Assembly (NCBI RefSeq): GCF_029016285.1
Contig: NZ_CP091975.1
Coordinates: forward strand, 2,294,001-2,358,000
Source: Vibrio sp. DW001
Lineage (GTDB): Bacteria > Pseudomonadota > Gammaproteobacteria > Enterobacterales > Vibrionaceae
Length of the DNA stretch: 64,000 bases
Direction of reading: 5' to 3'
Both the position numbers and the translations under genes were made by a program. The notes under the pieces were generated by a model. It had not been told where the DNA came from. It did not search any database and worked only from the letters and a program-made list of their open reading frames with translations. This document shows, piece after piece, positions 38,833 to 47,374 of the stretch. The first letter of the stretch is position 1. Every line of letters starts with the position of its first letter.

Positions 38833-39723
38833 TTAACGCCTCAATAAAGTGCCGGTATAAATGCCCACAATGATAGAAAGCACCGCCACGGCGCCTGCTG
38901 GTGACAGGGCTGGTAGCGCGACTAGTAATTGAGTGTCATTCCCACCGTTGGCTAAAACCGCACCAAACCCCATCAAACTGCCAGCACCAAAATGTTCTAG
39001 GTAGCGCTTAAGTGTTCCAGGTTCAAATTTAAATGATCTCGTGAGCAGCGCCGCCGTTAGCATCCCCAAAATCAAAGAGGTAATCAGCATAAAACGTTCA
39101 CTGCTTGGCCATGTGTTTTCAGTGCCATTCCAGACAGAAAGACCGATATCTTTCAGCAAGCCACTTGGGGTCCAACGAGGCTCAAACAAAAAAAGGCACC
39201 CCGCCATTAAACCGATACCCAACATAGACAACCACAATTTTCTACTACCTGTGTTCAATCTTAAAATAATGAATGCAAGCAGTATTGAACCCCCAATTAA
39301 TACACCATAATGAACCTTCATTGGTGTCTCGTAACTACTGGGTTTAACATCAATCATTAATTTCACAAAGACTATCCATGCCACCAACCAACCGAGAACC
39401 GTTGCCAACATCACTAACTGCCCACGGGCCAGACGGCTAATTGTGGACACACCACAACCGAGATTCAACGCCGCCCCTAAGCCAAACAAAAAGCCGCCTA
39501 CGACAAAATGCCACGTGGGAAGGTAAGTCATTAAATGGCTTGGCTGAACAACAAAGTAGGTAAGACCAATAGAAAGCCATGACAACGTTCCGCTGAACAC
39601 AATAGCCAACAATAGCGTGGGTTTTCCATCACGTGCTTCTTGGACGCCTCTAACCATACAAAGCCCGGTGGTCTGTGCGAGATACCCCAATAAACCAATC
39701 AAAATCAGAGAAAAATACAGCAC
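38833..39723 (-). CDS. YeeE/YedE family membrane transporter (sulphur compound uptake)
   Basis: 296 residues and about nine transmembrane helices. It has the family's conserved cysteine segments: GLCMVRGVQEAR near residue 22 and LNLGCGVSTISRLARGQ near residue 90, plus FGAGSLMGFGAVLANGGND in the second half. Characterised members (TsuA) import thiosulphate through cysteine relays; others carry selenium compounds. No rhodanese or TusA gene is adjacent, so the cargo is inferred only from family. It ends at a hairpin. Confidence 0.82.
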   Translation of the reverse strand: MLYFSLILIGLLGYLAQTTGLCMVRGVQEARDGKPTLLLAIVFSGTLSWLSIGLTYFVVQPSHLMTYLPTWHFVVGGFLFGLGAALNLGCGVSTISRLARGQLVMLATVLGWLVAWIVFVKLMIDVKPSSYETPMKVHYGVLIGGSILLAFIILRLNTGSRKLWLSMLGIGLMAGCLFLFEPRWTPSGLLKDIGLSVWNGTENTWPSSERFMLITSLILGMLTAALLTRSFKFEPGTLKRYLEHFGAGSLMGFGAVLANGGNDTQLLVALPALSPAGAVAVLSIIVGIYTGTLLRR

Positions 39724-39857
39724 GTAACCCCCTAGATAAGTTAAGATCTATGCACGGCATTAAAGATAAACACACCCGTTTTATCCTGAGGTGATGTCTT
39801 ACTTTCTTTCGGTTCTATGTGCTTATTCACATTCATGCTTTCAAGGATTATAGACTG

Positions 39858-40124
39858 GTACAAACAAAACCAGCCACCCTCAATCGAAAATTCAAAAATG
39901 AATTGGGGATAAGCCCGACAGTATGGTTGAACAATGCTCGAGTAAAATACGCGCAACGTCTATTGGAAACCACAACATTAAGCTTCGAGCAAATTGCCGT
40001 AAGATCTGGGTTGGGCTCTACTACCAACTTTCGTCAACGATTCCGTCATCGTGTTGGTACTAGCCCAAGAGAATATAAAAAAACGTTTTGTCACTCCCCA
40101 AAGATATCAATATATGGTAATTAA
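39858..40124 (+). pseudogene. AraC-family HTH remnant
   Basis: From about 39858 the frame reads PATLNRKFKNELGISPTVWL, then ARVKYAQRLLETTTLSFEQI and FRQRFRHRVGTSPREYKKTF, the two helix-turn-helix motifs of an AraC/GlxA-type regulator. The first helix begins abruptly, where complete relatives have a preceding helix and a 200-residue sensor domain. The frame upstream to an ATG at 39819 is not AraC-like. Only the 3' end of a regulator remains. It is divergent from the YeeE gene, which it may once have controlled. Confidence 0.65.
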
Positions 40125-40381
40125 ACTCGTTTACTTAAAAATACAGAACTTATCTATAAATAAAGCGCTTTGATATTACCTTTAGCATATATAAACTATG
40201 TGATACATCAATAACATGAATGAAATCGTTTTCTTTACGTTCAACAGATAGTTAGAATCTAGTCTCATCAATGCACATTCAACACACTAGAAATTATCAC
40301 CTTTACGTGTCAGATGAATACAGACACCCAATAACCAGAGATAGACAACGGCATATTATTAGCAATGAGTAACGTAACTGT

Positions 40382-42673
40382 ATGAACAAAATGACACGCC
40401 TAAAGAATATCTGGACGATATTCTTTATCATTTTCATCACATCATTCGTGATGTTTTCTGGCGTGACCTATTATAATTGGACTTCCAGTAAGCAGGTTGT
40501 GTTAAACAAACAGCGAACACATGTTGAACTTTTTGGTAATTCAGTTAAGGCATTTTTCGAGTCACAAGAATCATTGCTCGATATTCTCGGTGTTCATCTT
40601 ATCACTCAACATCAATTACCAATGCGCCCCATTCACGACTCTGTTCTTGATAACACAATGAAATCATATCCCGCCTTTTTGGGTTTAGGTTTAGCCGCCT
40701 ACGACGGACGGCCTTTGGTGACAAGCTCTAACTTTGACTTGAGTAAGGTGCCAAACCTGATGCAACTCGAGCAAACTAGAGATTCATTTATCGACGCCAG
40801 AGAAAGCCGTAAGATCAATACTGGGCCGACTTATACGATAAAAGCACTGGGAAGCCACACGTTTGCCATGCCTATCCGCAAGGCCATTTTCTTACCGCGT
40901 GAAGCATCACCCGCTATCGCGGTTATGACGGCTGGCATCAAATTAGACAACACCCCTATCTTTGGTGGTCATACCGATTTAAAACCTTATCATCAGGTGG
41001 AAATCGTACGACGTGATAAGTATCTTCAATTTAGCACGGACAGTGAGCACGTGGATTATACAATACCTGTCACTGACCGGTATTATTCTTCTCTAAAGCA
41101 ACATACCGACAATGAACAATATTTCAGTATTTTTGATTATGACCTTCTTGAATCTGGGAAAACGTTTCAAGTGGTCGCCCATTATGACCCATACCTTGAA
41201 TTCTGGTTTGTTTCCAAAATGGACAAGCAATATATCGTCAGTATTTTTACTAACCGATTTCTCGCCAGTCTCGCGATATTTTCCCTCTACAACATCGTAT
41301 TATTTTTGCTCATTCGTTCAATCTCCAGATCAGAAAAACAGAATAAAAGAGAATTGCTTCAACAAGCGCATCATGACGCTTTAACCGGCTTGCCAAACCG
41401 TATTTTATTGTTCAATAGACTTCGCCAAACGATTGCGACCTGCAACCGCAGCAATCACAATCATGCCTTACTGTTTTTAGACATTGATGATTTTAAAACA
41501 ATAAATGACACCCATGGACATGAATATGGCGACAGACTTCTCAAGGAAGCGGCATCCCGTATCCGTCAATGCCTGCGTGTCGACGATACTCTGGCACGTT
41601 TTGGTGGGGATGAATTTGTGATTTTATTGCCTCAATTAGATGCATCTACTATCGCTGCCAAAGCGCAAGCTGAACATATAGTGAACGACCTACTCGAAAC
41701 GCTTGCTCGTTCCTACTCACTTCAACAACACCAATACAGCAGCAGTGTAAGTATCGGCATCGTGTTGTTTAATGATGATTCGCACTCGGAGTCAGAGTTA
41801 ATAAAACAAGCGGATATAGCCATGTACCAAGCGAAGCACTCAGGTAAAAATACGGCCTGTTTTTTTGACCCAGAGATGCAAAAAGAAGTCGCGGCTCAGT
41901 TTAATCTTGAAAATGATTTACGCATTGCAATGACTGAGCAACAGTTTGAACTTTTCTATCAACCTCAGGTTAATCAGACGAATCAAACCATAGGCGCAGA
42001 AGCGCTTATTCGCTGGATGCACCCCGAAAAAGGCGTCGTAGGACCCAACCAATTTATCCCCCTTGCAGAGAAGACTGGATTGATCATTCCAATTGGGGAG
42101 TGGGTATTAAAAACCGCTTGTGAGCAGTTGAATTATTGGCAACAACGCAAAGAAACACAGCATCTCACGCTCTCGGTCAACGTCAGTTATAAACAATTTC
42201 GTCAATCTGACTTTGTCGCAATGGTCCGCAATTTATTGAGCGAGCATAATATAATAAATGGAAAGCTGAGGTTAGAGTTAACTGAAAGTATGCTCGTCGA
42301 TGACATGAAACGGACGATTTCCCATATGAACGAGCTTAGAGAGCTTGGTGTTGACTTCTCTCTCGATGATTTCGGTACAGGATACTCTTCTCTTAAATAC
42401 CTCAAAAAGCTTCCTCTGAGTCAATTAAAAATAGACCAGTCTTTTGTTAAAGACGTCGAGTCTGACGCAAGCGACCAATCCATAGTGAAAACCATTATTT
42501 CTATGTCTGAAGCTTTGGGGCTTAACGCCATCGCCGAGGGCGTGGAAACACTCGAGCAAAGAGCCACTCTAGAAAGGGAAGGCTGCCTGGTTTATCAGGG
42601 GTATTTATATAGCAAACCCATACCTATAGATGAGTTTGAAAGGTACCTCAGGGACAGGCACCTTATGAAATAA
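40382..42673 (+). CDS. Membrane-bound GGDEF-EAL c-di-GMP enzyme
   Basis: 763 residues. TM1 (about 12-32, WTIFFIIFITSFVMFSGV) and TM2 (about 288-311) flank a periplasmic sensor of about 250 residues with Cache-like character (YPAFLGLGLAAYDGRPLV, GPTYTIKALGSHTFAMPI). A GGDEF domain follows (about 330-490, RFGGDEF, LTGLPNR) and then EAL (about 505-755, AEALIRW, DDFGTGYSS, AEGVETLEQ). Both catalytic motifs are intact. It is monocistronic and the ligand is unknown. Confidence 0.88.
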   Translation: MNKMTRLKNIWTIFFIIFITSFVMFSGVTYYNWTSSKQVVLNKQRTHVELFGNSVKAFFESQESLLDILGVHLITQHQLPMRPIHDSVLDNTMKSYPAFLGLGLAAYDGRPLVTSSNFDLSKVPNLMQLEQTRDSFIDARESRKINTGPTYTIKALGSHTFAMPIRKAIFLPREASPAIAVMTAGIKLDNTPIFGGHTDLKPYHQVEIVRRDKYLQFSTDSEHVDYTIPVTDRYYSSLKQHTDNEQYFSIFDYDLLESGKTFQVVAHYDPYLEFWFVSKMDKQYIVSIFTNRFLASLAIFSLYNIVLFLLIRSISRSEKQNKRELLQQAHHDALTGLPNRILLFNRLRQTIATCNRSNHNHALLFLDIDDFKTINDTHGHEYGDRLLKEAASRIRQCLRVDDTLARFGGDEFVILLPQLDASTIAAKAQAEHIVNDLLETLARSYSLQQHQYSSSVSIGIVLFNDDSHSESELIKQADIAMYQAKHSGKNTACFFDPEMQKEVAAQFNLENDLRIAMTEQQFELFYQPQVNQTNQTIGAEALIRWMHPEKGVVGPNQFIPLAEKTGLIIPIGEWVLKTACEQLNYWQQRKETQHLTLSVNVSYKQFRQSDFVAMVRNLLSEHNIINGKLRLELTESMLVDDMKRTISHMNELRELGVDFSLDDFGTGYSSLKYLKKLPLSQLKIDQSFVKDVESDASDQSIVKTIISMSEALGLNAIAEGVETLEQRATLEREGCLVYQGYLYSKPIPIDEFERYLRDRHLMK

Positions 42674-42781
42674 ATCTACAGCTTGCACTAGAACTATTAA
42701 TCCCTCGAAAAACCATGCATTACACAAGTGTTACAACGATTATCTCGCTATAGTAGGCTTTAAACCGTAATGGAGGCCGCT

Positions 42782-43741
42782 ATGACCACTGCCAGAAGCC
42801 AGCAAGTCTGTATAGAAGCTACACCTTATTATCACTGCGTATCTCGATGTGTTCGTCGCTCCTTTTTGTGTGGCTATGATGAACACTCAAAAATAAGCTA
42901 TGAACACAGAAGAGAGTGGATAGAAGCTCGTATCAAAACACTTAGTACTATCTATTGTATTGATATTTGCGCCTATGCGGTAATGAGCAACCATTATCAT
43001 TTGGTTGTCCATATTAACAAAGGCAAGCTCGACTCGCTGACCGATTTGGAAGTCATTCAACGTTGGTCCCTATTGCACGCAAAACCTGTCATCATCCAGC
43101 GATTTCTAGCCAATCAGTTAAGAAGTAAGGCTGAGATTAGGGTTGCGCTCAATATTATCGAGCAGTGGCGTGAGCGCTTGTATAGCCTGAGTTGGTTTAT
43201 GCGTGAACTCAATTTTGAGATAGCGATGAAGGCCAATAAAGAGGATAAGTGTAAAGGGCATTTTTGGGAGAGTAGATACAAAAGTCAGGCTTTACTGGAC
43301 GAAAATGCATTACTTGCAGCGATGGCGTATACCGACCTTAATCCCGTTCGTGCGGGTATCGCTAAAACGCCAGAATCCTCGGAGCACACTTCCATCAAAG
43401 ACCGTATAAATGCACTCGATAACCAACAAACAACCGCACCTAGTTTGTTCCCTTTTATTGGAAACCCAACCAATGAAATACGCGATGGCATACCGTTTAG
43501 ATTGATGGACTACATAGAATTGGTGGACTGGTCAGGAAAAGCCCTGAGGGACGGTAAGGCAAACATAAATAGCCAATCACCACCTATCCTAGAAAGGCTT
43601 AATCTGACCCAAAAAGAATGGCTGACAGTCTGTACTCAGTTGGAAAGAAAGCGCGCTCTGTTAGTTGGCTGTAAAAAGAGTATTCACTCGGCTTTGCCTC
43701 AATTGCAACGAAGTCGGCTAAGAGGGTATCAACTAGACTAA
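42782..43741 (+). CDS. REP-associated tyrosine transposase (RAYT), Y1_Tnp family
   Basis: A 319-residue HUH-superfamily single-strand DNA transposase. The ATG at 42782 has GGAGG five bases upstream; the ATG at 42770 contributes the ribosome site instead. It has the typical opening (TTARSQQVCIEATPYYHCVS), the HUH motif in AVMSNHYHLVVHI, FKGHFWESRY-type sequence (CKGHFWESRYKSQALLDENA) and YTDLNPVRAGIA. RAYTs are usually single-copy domesticated enzymes that cut and join REP-type palindromes with GGAC or GTAG tetranucleotides. A copy of the island's repeat begins 58 bases after the stop and contains GTCC/GGAC ends, so it is a likely cognate. Confidence 0.9.
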   Translation: MTTARSQQVCIEATPYYHCVSRCVRRSFLCGYDEHSKISYEHRREWIEARIKTLSTIYCIDICAYAVMSNHYHLVVHINKGKLDSLTDLEVIQRWSLLHAKPVIIQRFLANQLRSKAEIRVALNIIEQWRERLYSLSWFMRELNFEIAMKANKEDKCKGHFWESRYKSQALLDENALLAAMAYTDLNPVRAGIAKTPESSEHTSIKDRINALDNQQTTAPSLFPFIGNPTNEIRDGIPFRLMDYIELVDWSGKALRDGKANINSQSPPILERLNLTQKEWLTVCTQLERKRALLVGCKKSIHSALPQLQRSRLRGYQLD

Positions 43742-43799
43742 CCCAAACTCCCAAATTTTCATTTCTATTAAAACAAACAAGATGACTTGTCGCATTTCA

Positions 43800-43955
43800 G
43801 ACCCTGTCATATTCAATTAATCGCTAAAACTAGATTAATACCGTAAATGGGCAGACTCGCTTCTAAGATCTCACATTAAAACTAACCTGCTTCGCAATAA
43901 TTTTAGGGCTAAGACATCTGTTTGTTTTGCTTTTCTTAAGGTGTATGTCCCCTTA
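43800..43955. repeat. Array repeat, long variant (copy a) after the RAYT gene
   Basis: Shares about 155 bases with the copy at 47660-47815, differing at about two positions. The right 90 bases (from CTAAGATCTCACATT to TGTATGTCCCC) are the core also found in the 120-bp elements. The left end (from GACCCTGTCATATTC) is different and replaces the TACAAGGACAG end. It forms the left boundary of the toxin array. Confidence 0.85.
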
Positions 43956-44104
43956 TTTTATTCATCAAAACGCCGAAAACGATGCTCTTTTTCACCAAAC
44001 CTAACTAAACATAATAATAACTCCGCTAGGTGGCCTAATTTAATAATGATTTTAATATCATAAATTACAGTCGGTTAAATTACTGGGTGTATGAGTTGCA
44101 TGAG

Positions 44105-44136
44105 AAACCTGATTCCGTAATGGGATCAGGTTTTTA
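44105..44136 (+). terminator. Intrinsic terminator-like hairpin
   Basis: AAACCTGATTCC (44105-44116) and GGGATCAGGTTT (44122-44133) form a stem with a small loop, followed by T residues on the plus strand. No gene ends directly before it; the RAYT stop is 364 bases upstream. It may be a displaced terminator. Confidence 0.6.
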
Positions 44137-44141
44137 CTTTT

Positions 44142-44381
44142 AAGCTTTGGATTTAGAACTGCGGAATCTCTTACCGAACAATCACCATAGAACTCCAACC
44201 CACGCCATTATGTGCAGGTTCTTCCTTGGTACTAAAAACGGGCAGGATTCAACTGGGTTTAACTTTATATTCCCATCGTGGATAACGTCGGTGTGAGCTA
44301 TTTCAGCGTGCGAGAGAGGTATCTGTGGGAGGAATTGGTGGGTGGTTCTAGGATTGGGAAGCCACTCGGGTGAGTGGCGCT
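44142..44381. repeat. 240-bp repeat with GCCACTC hairpin (copy 1) after an immunity gene
   Basis: Closely matches 49505-49743 over its whole length (shared blocks include ATTATGTGCAGGTTC and ATCGTGGATAACGTCGGTG). It ends in the hairpin GCCACTC-GGGT-GAGTGGC, 13 bases from the stop of the leftward immunity gene. Shorter relatives lie at 46366-46433 and near 54992. It is non-coding as far as can be seen. It may act as a transcript end and as homology for recombination between modules. Confidence 0.75.
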
Positions 44382-44393
44382 ACAGATGTACTA

Positions 44394-44912
44394 TTAACTT
44401 AACGGTTTATCTGGAATACTCACCGAAATAATACTAATTCTTCCAGTATTTTTGTCATAAGTAACATGCAATCGATATGGTACATCAGGCAGCTCATCCC
44501 AACGGTCAGATATCACCCTCAGCTTATCTCTAGCTAACCTTTCCCATGATTGCTGTCCGAGTTTATTAATGACATCCTGACGAGTATCGGTGAACAATAA
44601 TCCGAAAGGCAATTTGTCTTTGTATTCTGTGTACCCATCCTTTCCTTCTGAATAGAAAAAGATATTAGAAAAAAACAGATTCCCTATCCCAATAGGTTCA
44701 TTACGAAGCCCCAGAAACTTAGCTTCATCAGTGAACAATAACGCAAGCCCTTTATCTTGTACTTCTAAATAAGCATCATAATCATCTTCTTCTAAAGTTA
44801 ATGTGGAATCCAACTGGATACCATTTAGCTTTAAGAAATTAATTAGTTTAATATCTAAAGATGTCTTTCCTAGAAAGCTTAGTAAGTCCATAGTATTAAT
44901 CACTTTATTCAT
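44394..44912 (-). CDS. Putative immunity protein (module 1)
   Basis: 172 residues, acidic, no signal or membrane segment. Not matched to a named immunity family; LHVTYDKNTGRISIISVSIP at the end looks like a beta-hairpin. Its ATG lies inside the last codons of the upstream toxin-like gene (eight-base overlap), the coupling expected of a toxin/immunity pair. The stop is followed by the GCCACTC hairpin, as for other immunity genes of the array. The immunity role is inferred from position. Confidence 0.65.
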   Translation of the reverse strand: MNKVINTMDLLSFLGKTSLDIKLINFLKLNGIQLDSTLTLEEDDYDAYLEVQDKGLALLFTDEAKFLGLRNEPIGIGNLFFSNIFFYSEGKDGYTEYKDKLPFGLLFTDTRQDVINKLGQQSWERLARDKLRVISDRWDELPDVPYRLHVTYDKNTGRISIISVSIPDKPLS

Positions 44913-45702
44913 CCAATTGGTCTCTTAAAAAATCGTCATATTGTTCATTTGTCTTGCACTTAATTTCATCACATGCACTTTGAAGAACGGACACATTCTC
45001 AGGTGAAAGCTCTCCCGCGTTTTTAACCATTGTTTCTGCATCACGAGTAGCTGCACCTTGGAGGTTACTTGCATCTGATTTTTGTAACTCACTTGTATTC
45101 TTGCCGCCGTAGGTAGGACCAGCTTTATGTACTTCATTTGGCACTGTTACTGTATAGGCGTTTTCACTTATACGACGTTTTTCAGCTGCCGTTAACCGAG
45201 TTCCTTTAATCTCATCAGCTCGTGTAAATAATGCTTGCACAGCTGGCTGGTGATCTCTATGTACACTACCATCTCCTGTAACTTTTTTAGATTCCTTGTA
45301 TGTTTCTAACTTTCCAACTTCTAGCTTGTCCGTTTTTCTAGCATCAACAACCAACAACGGATCGACACCAGTATCAGCAGGTGATTCCGTCTTACCTATT
45401 CCTTGTTCATCGGTAACAGTCGTGGTTGTTGTTGAATCGATTCTATCAGCTTCAGGAGTGGTTATAATAACAACTTTTGACTCTTCAATCTCACTGCCAC
45501 CCGGCATAGGAAGTGGATCTGGTATCTCACTTCCTCCGGGCATACTTACAGTATCTTTGCCTGCACTCATTGCATTAGCTCTGGCAATAACATCAGGGCT
45601 AATATTCTTCATCTGATTGTCCATTGCTAAGAAATCATCTGAATTGGTGCTAGTGTCTCGATACTCCTTCATTTGATTATACGCTTTCGCAGCTATATCC
45701 AA
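44905..45702 (-). CDS. Displaced CdiA-type C-terminal toxin module 1, HNH-like nuclease candidate
   Basis: A 265-codon frame that begins at the edge of a 120-bp element, so it is a detached C-terminal module rather than a full gene; TTG at 45702 is only a formal start. Residues 1-125 are a pre-toxin linker with PDPLPMPGGSEI, TTPEADRIDSTTTTTV and PADTGVDPLLVV, shared with module 3. The toxin part (about 140-265) has VHRDHQPAVQAL, then VPNEVHKAGPTYGGKN. This D-H plus later-H/YGGKN arrangement recalls HNH-type nuclease toxins. That is an inference without alignment. Confidence 0.6.
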   Translation of the reverse strand: MDIAAKAYNQMKEYRDTSTNSDDFLAMDNQMKNISPDVIARANAMSAGKDTVSMPGGSEIPDPLPMPGGSEIEESKVVIITTPEADRIDSTTTTTVTDEQGIGKTESPADTGVDPLLVVDARKTDKLEVGKLETYKESKKVTGDGSVHRDHQPAVQALFTRADEIKGTRLTAAEKRRISENAYTVTVPNEVHKAGPTYGGKNTSELQKSDASNLQGAATRDAETMVKNAGELSPENVSVLQSACDEIKCKTNEQYDDFLRDQLDE

Positions 45703-45707
45703 CGTTC

Positions 45708-45827
45708 TACAAGGACAGCCACCTTATGTTTCTCCTAAGATCTCACATTAAAACTAACCTGCTTCGCAATAATTTGAGGGCTAAGAAATCTGTTAGTTTT
45801 ACTTTTCTTGAAGTGCCTGTCCCCGTA
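45708..45827. repeat. 120-bp array element (copy b)
   Basis: Exactly 120 bp. The left end TACAAGGACAGCCACCTTA and right end TGAAGTGCCTGTCCCCGTA are imperfect inverted repeats (TAC-GGACAG-CAC pattern). It is nearly identical to copy e (48605-48724). It separates module 1 from the next immunity gene. Confidence 0.9.
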
Positions 45828-45840
45828 TTTTCGTTTCTAT

Positions 45841-46104
45841 TTAACAAGCTACACCCCTATTTTTACCGGGCTTGACTATCAATAAGTGATCGAATTGCCT
45901 CCTTCTGCATTTCTCTGCAAATTCATTTGCCAAACTAGATTCTAATTGATATTCCTCATATTTATCGCTATTTATTTCATAATATTCTTCATAGTCAACT
46001 ATCCCATTGCTTACAGGGATTGATAGGTAATACTTACCCGACTCTTTTTCAATACCAATTGAAAAATAATGTTCTTTGCTAAAAAATGTATCTTCAAATT
46101 TCAT
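45841..46104 (-). CDS. Putative immunity protein (module 2)
   Basis: 87 residues from the ATG at 46104; an upstream TTG start is possible but unsupported. It is acidic and soluble (FFSKEHYFSIGIEKESGKYY, then VDYEEYYEINSDKYEEYQ), the usual character of nuclease immunity proteins. It follows a 30-codon toxin stub by four bases. It is not matched to a family. With the toxin all but deleted it would be an orphan immunity gene. Confidence 0.55.
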   Translation of the reverse strand: MKFEDTFFSKEHYFSIGIEKESGKYYLSIPVSNGIVDYEEYYEINSDKYEEYQLESSLANEFAEKCRRRQFDHLLIVKPGKNRGVAC

Positions 46105-46108
46105 ATTT

Positions 46109-46198
46109 TTATTTCTCAAATTTTAATTCTTCAACCAAAATATTCTCAGGCTTAATATTACTCGCATCAATAACTGCTTCTTTATTACCATTCGGCAT
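46109..46198 (-). pseudogene. Toxin C-terminal stub of module 2
   Basis: About 30 codons, VMPNGNKEAVIDASNIKPEN followed by ILVEELKFEK and TAA at 46109-46111. The frame enters directly from a 120-bp element. In the element the same frame reads back through KVAVLV to a GTG with AGGAG nine bases upstream, so a 34-residue peptide could be made. The rest of the toxin is gone. Confidence 0.55.
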
Positions 46199-46318
46199 CA
46201 CAAGGACAGCCACCTTATGTTTCTCCTAAGATTTCACATTAAAACTAACCTGCCTCGCAATAATTTGAGGGCTAAGAAATCTGTTTGTTTTGCTTTTCTT
46301 GAAGTGCCTGTCCCCGTA
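46199..46318. repeat. 120-bp array element (copy c)
   Basis: Exactly 120 bp, with left end CACAAGGACAGCCACCTTA and right end TGAAGTGCCTGTCCCCGTA. It differs from copies b and e by a few substitutions (ATTTCAC, GCCTCGC). It separates module 2 from module 3. Confidence 0.88.
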
Positions 46319-46365
46319 TTTTGTATTTTAACTGCTGATACCGTTGGAATTTGCTGTTTCTGGTG

Positions 46366-46433
46366 GCGAGAGAGGGCTCTGTGGGTGGATGAGCTGGTTC
46401 AGGGAAGAGGGACGCCACTCGGATGAGTGGCGC
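46366..46433. repeat. Short copy of the hairpin repeat (GCCACTC family)
   Basis: Degenerate right part of the 240-bp repeat. GGCGAGAGAGG, CTCTGTGGGTGG and the terminal hairpin GCCACTC-GGAT-GAGTGGC are recognisable. It lies 46 bases past the stop of the E3-type immunity gene, the same position as in the other modules. Confidence 0.6.
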
Positions 46434-46478
46434 CTAATATCCTACGCATTAAGTTCTGATATTTCTAATAAACACCTC

Positions 46479-46712
46479 TTAATCTGCATCGTAGTCTAAA
46501 AAATAATCGAATTTAACAAAGTCAAAGTTTACGTCTACATATCTCTTTAGAAAAATAGAGTTTTGTTCACCTATTGGAAAAACCTCATACATTGGATCAT
46601 CTGATGAAGTCCCAAAAGATTCTTGCAACTCTTTTAATGCTATATCTGGTAACGTTATCTCATCAACAAAATCTTCTGTCACTTTATCGAAATATCTTAT
46701 TACTCTGGACAT
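46479..46712 (-). CDS. Colicin E3/cloacin-type immunity protein (module 3)
   Basis: 77 residues. The opening RYFDKVTEDFVDEI resembles the YFDKSTEDF start of the ColE3/cloacin DF13 immunity proteins, and the C-terminal half is acidic and aromatic as in that family. These proteins bind and block the 16S rRNase domain of the cognate toxin. It starts five bases after the rRNase stop, with GGAG in the toxin's last codons. The family match and the partner agree, so the assignment is good. Confidence 0.78.
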   Translation of the reverse strand: MSRVIRYFDKVTEDFVDEITLPDIALKELQESFGTSSDDPMYEVFPIGEQNSIFLKRYVDVNFDFVKFDYFLDYDAD

Positions 46713-46717
46713 ATTTT

Positions 46718-47374
46718 TTAAGGCTCCACTTTTCTAGTTTTATCAGCTGGTTTGGTTTGCTCTCCCGTTTCCGGATTGAACTGCCCCAAGTGCTTACCGC
46801 GTTTATTGTATTTCTCTACCTCTCCATGCTGGTAATCCCACTCATAGATATTTCCTTTGCTATCTTTCCATCGTCTTCTTAGCTTACCTCCTCCTTGAAC
46901 GGAAGTTTTAGATTTTGCGATAGTTAAACCTGACATGCCGTTTATATTTTTTGGTGCGGGGATATAACTTTCAGAAGTCACAACCAACAAGGGATCCACA
47001 CCCGAATCAGCAGGAGTTTCTAAGATAGTAGATCCCTGCTCCTCAGGTATAGGTGTCGTGCTAGTCGGGTCTATCTTATCAGCTTCTGGAGTAACGAGAA
47101 CAACAGCTTCTGGGTCTTTAATATCACTACCACTAGGCATCGGAAGTGGATCTGGTATCGGTTGACCGCCAGTATTCGGTGAAATAGCCTCCGAACGTTC
47201 TTTAGCTAGTTTAACGGCTTTAGGGTCATAGTTGTCGAGTAATTGCAGTGTTTGTATTTTAAATTCAGCACTGCGACTATCGTCTTCAAGATCCTTTAAA
47301 AGACCAGTTATAACTTTTATCTGAGGTTCTAGCTCTTTATCATCGAACTTAGGCTTAAAACTCAATCCCACCAA
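46718..47374 (-). CDS. Displaced toxin module 3: pre-toxin linker plus E3-type 16S rRNase domain
   Basis: 218 codons in the visible frame. A linker (PIPDPLPMPSGSDIKD, TPEADKIDPTSTTPIPEEQG, PADSGVDPLLVV) is shared with module 1. The C-terminal 60 residues match the cytotoxic domain of colicin E3/cloacin: LRRRWKDSKGNIYEWDYQHG, EVEKYNKRGKHLGQFNPETG. Catalytic Asp, His and Glu of E3 (D510, H513, E517) are conserved as WDYQHGEVE, and a late Arg is in DKTRKVEP. Such domains cut 16S rRNA at the decoding site. The TTG start is formal; the true reading frame comes from the segment upstream and is broken by a one-base frameshift near 47357-47360. Confidence 0.8.
   Translation of the reverse strand: MVGLSFKPKFDDKELEPQIKVITGLLKDLEDDSRSAEFKIQTLQLLDNYDPKAVKLAKERSEAISPNTGGQPIPDPLPMPSGSDIKDPEAVVLVTPEADKIDPTSTTPIPEEQGSTILETPADSGVDPLLVVTSESYIPAPKNINGMSGLTIAKSKTSVQGGGKLRRRWKDSKGNIYEWDYQHGEVEKYNKRGKHLGQFNPETGEQTKPADKTRKVEP

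Noticed and set aside
42782..43741. Active IS200/IS605 insertion sequence
   Set aside because: The protein is 319 residues and of RAYT type, with no TnpB and no IS end structures flanking it.
44142..44381. rRNA fragment or CTX-like phage sequence in the 240-bp repeat
   Set aside because: No stretch could be matched to rRNA or phage genes; the only clear feature is the terminal hairpin.
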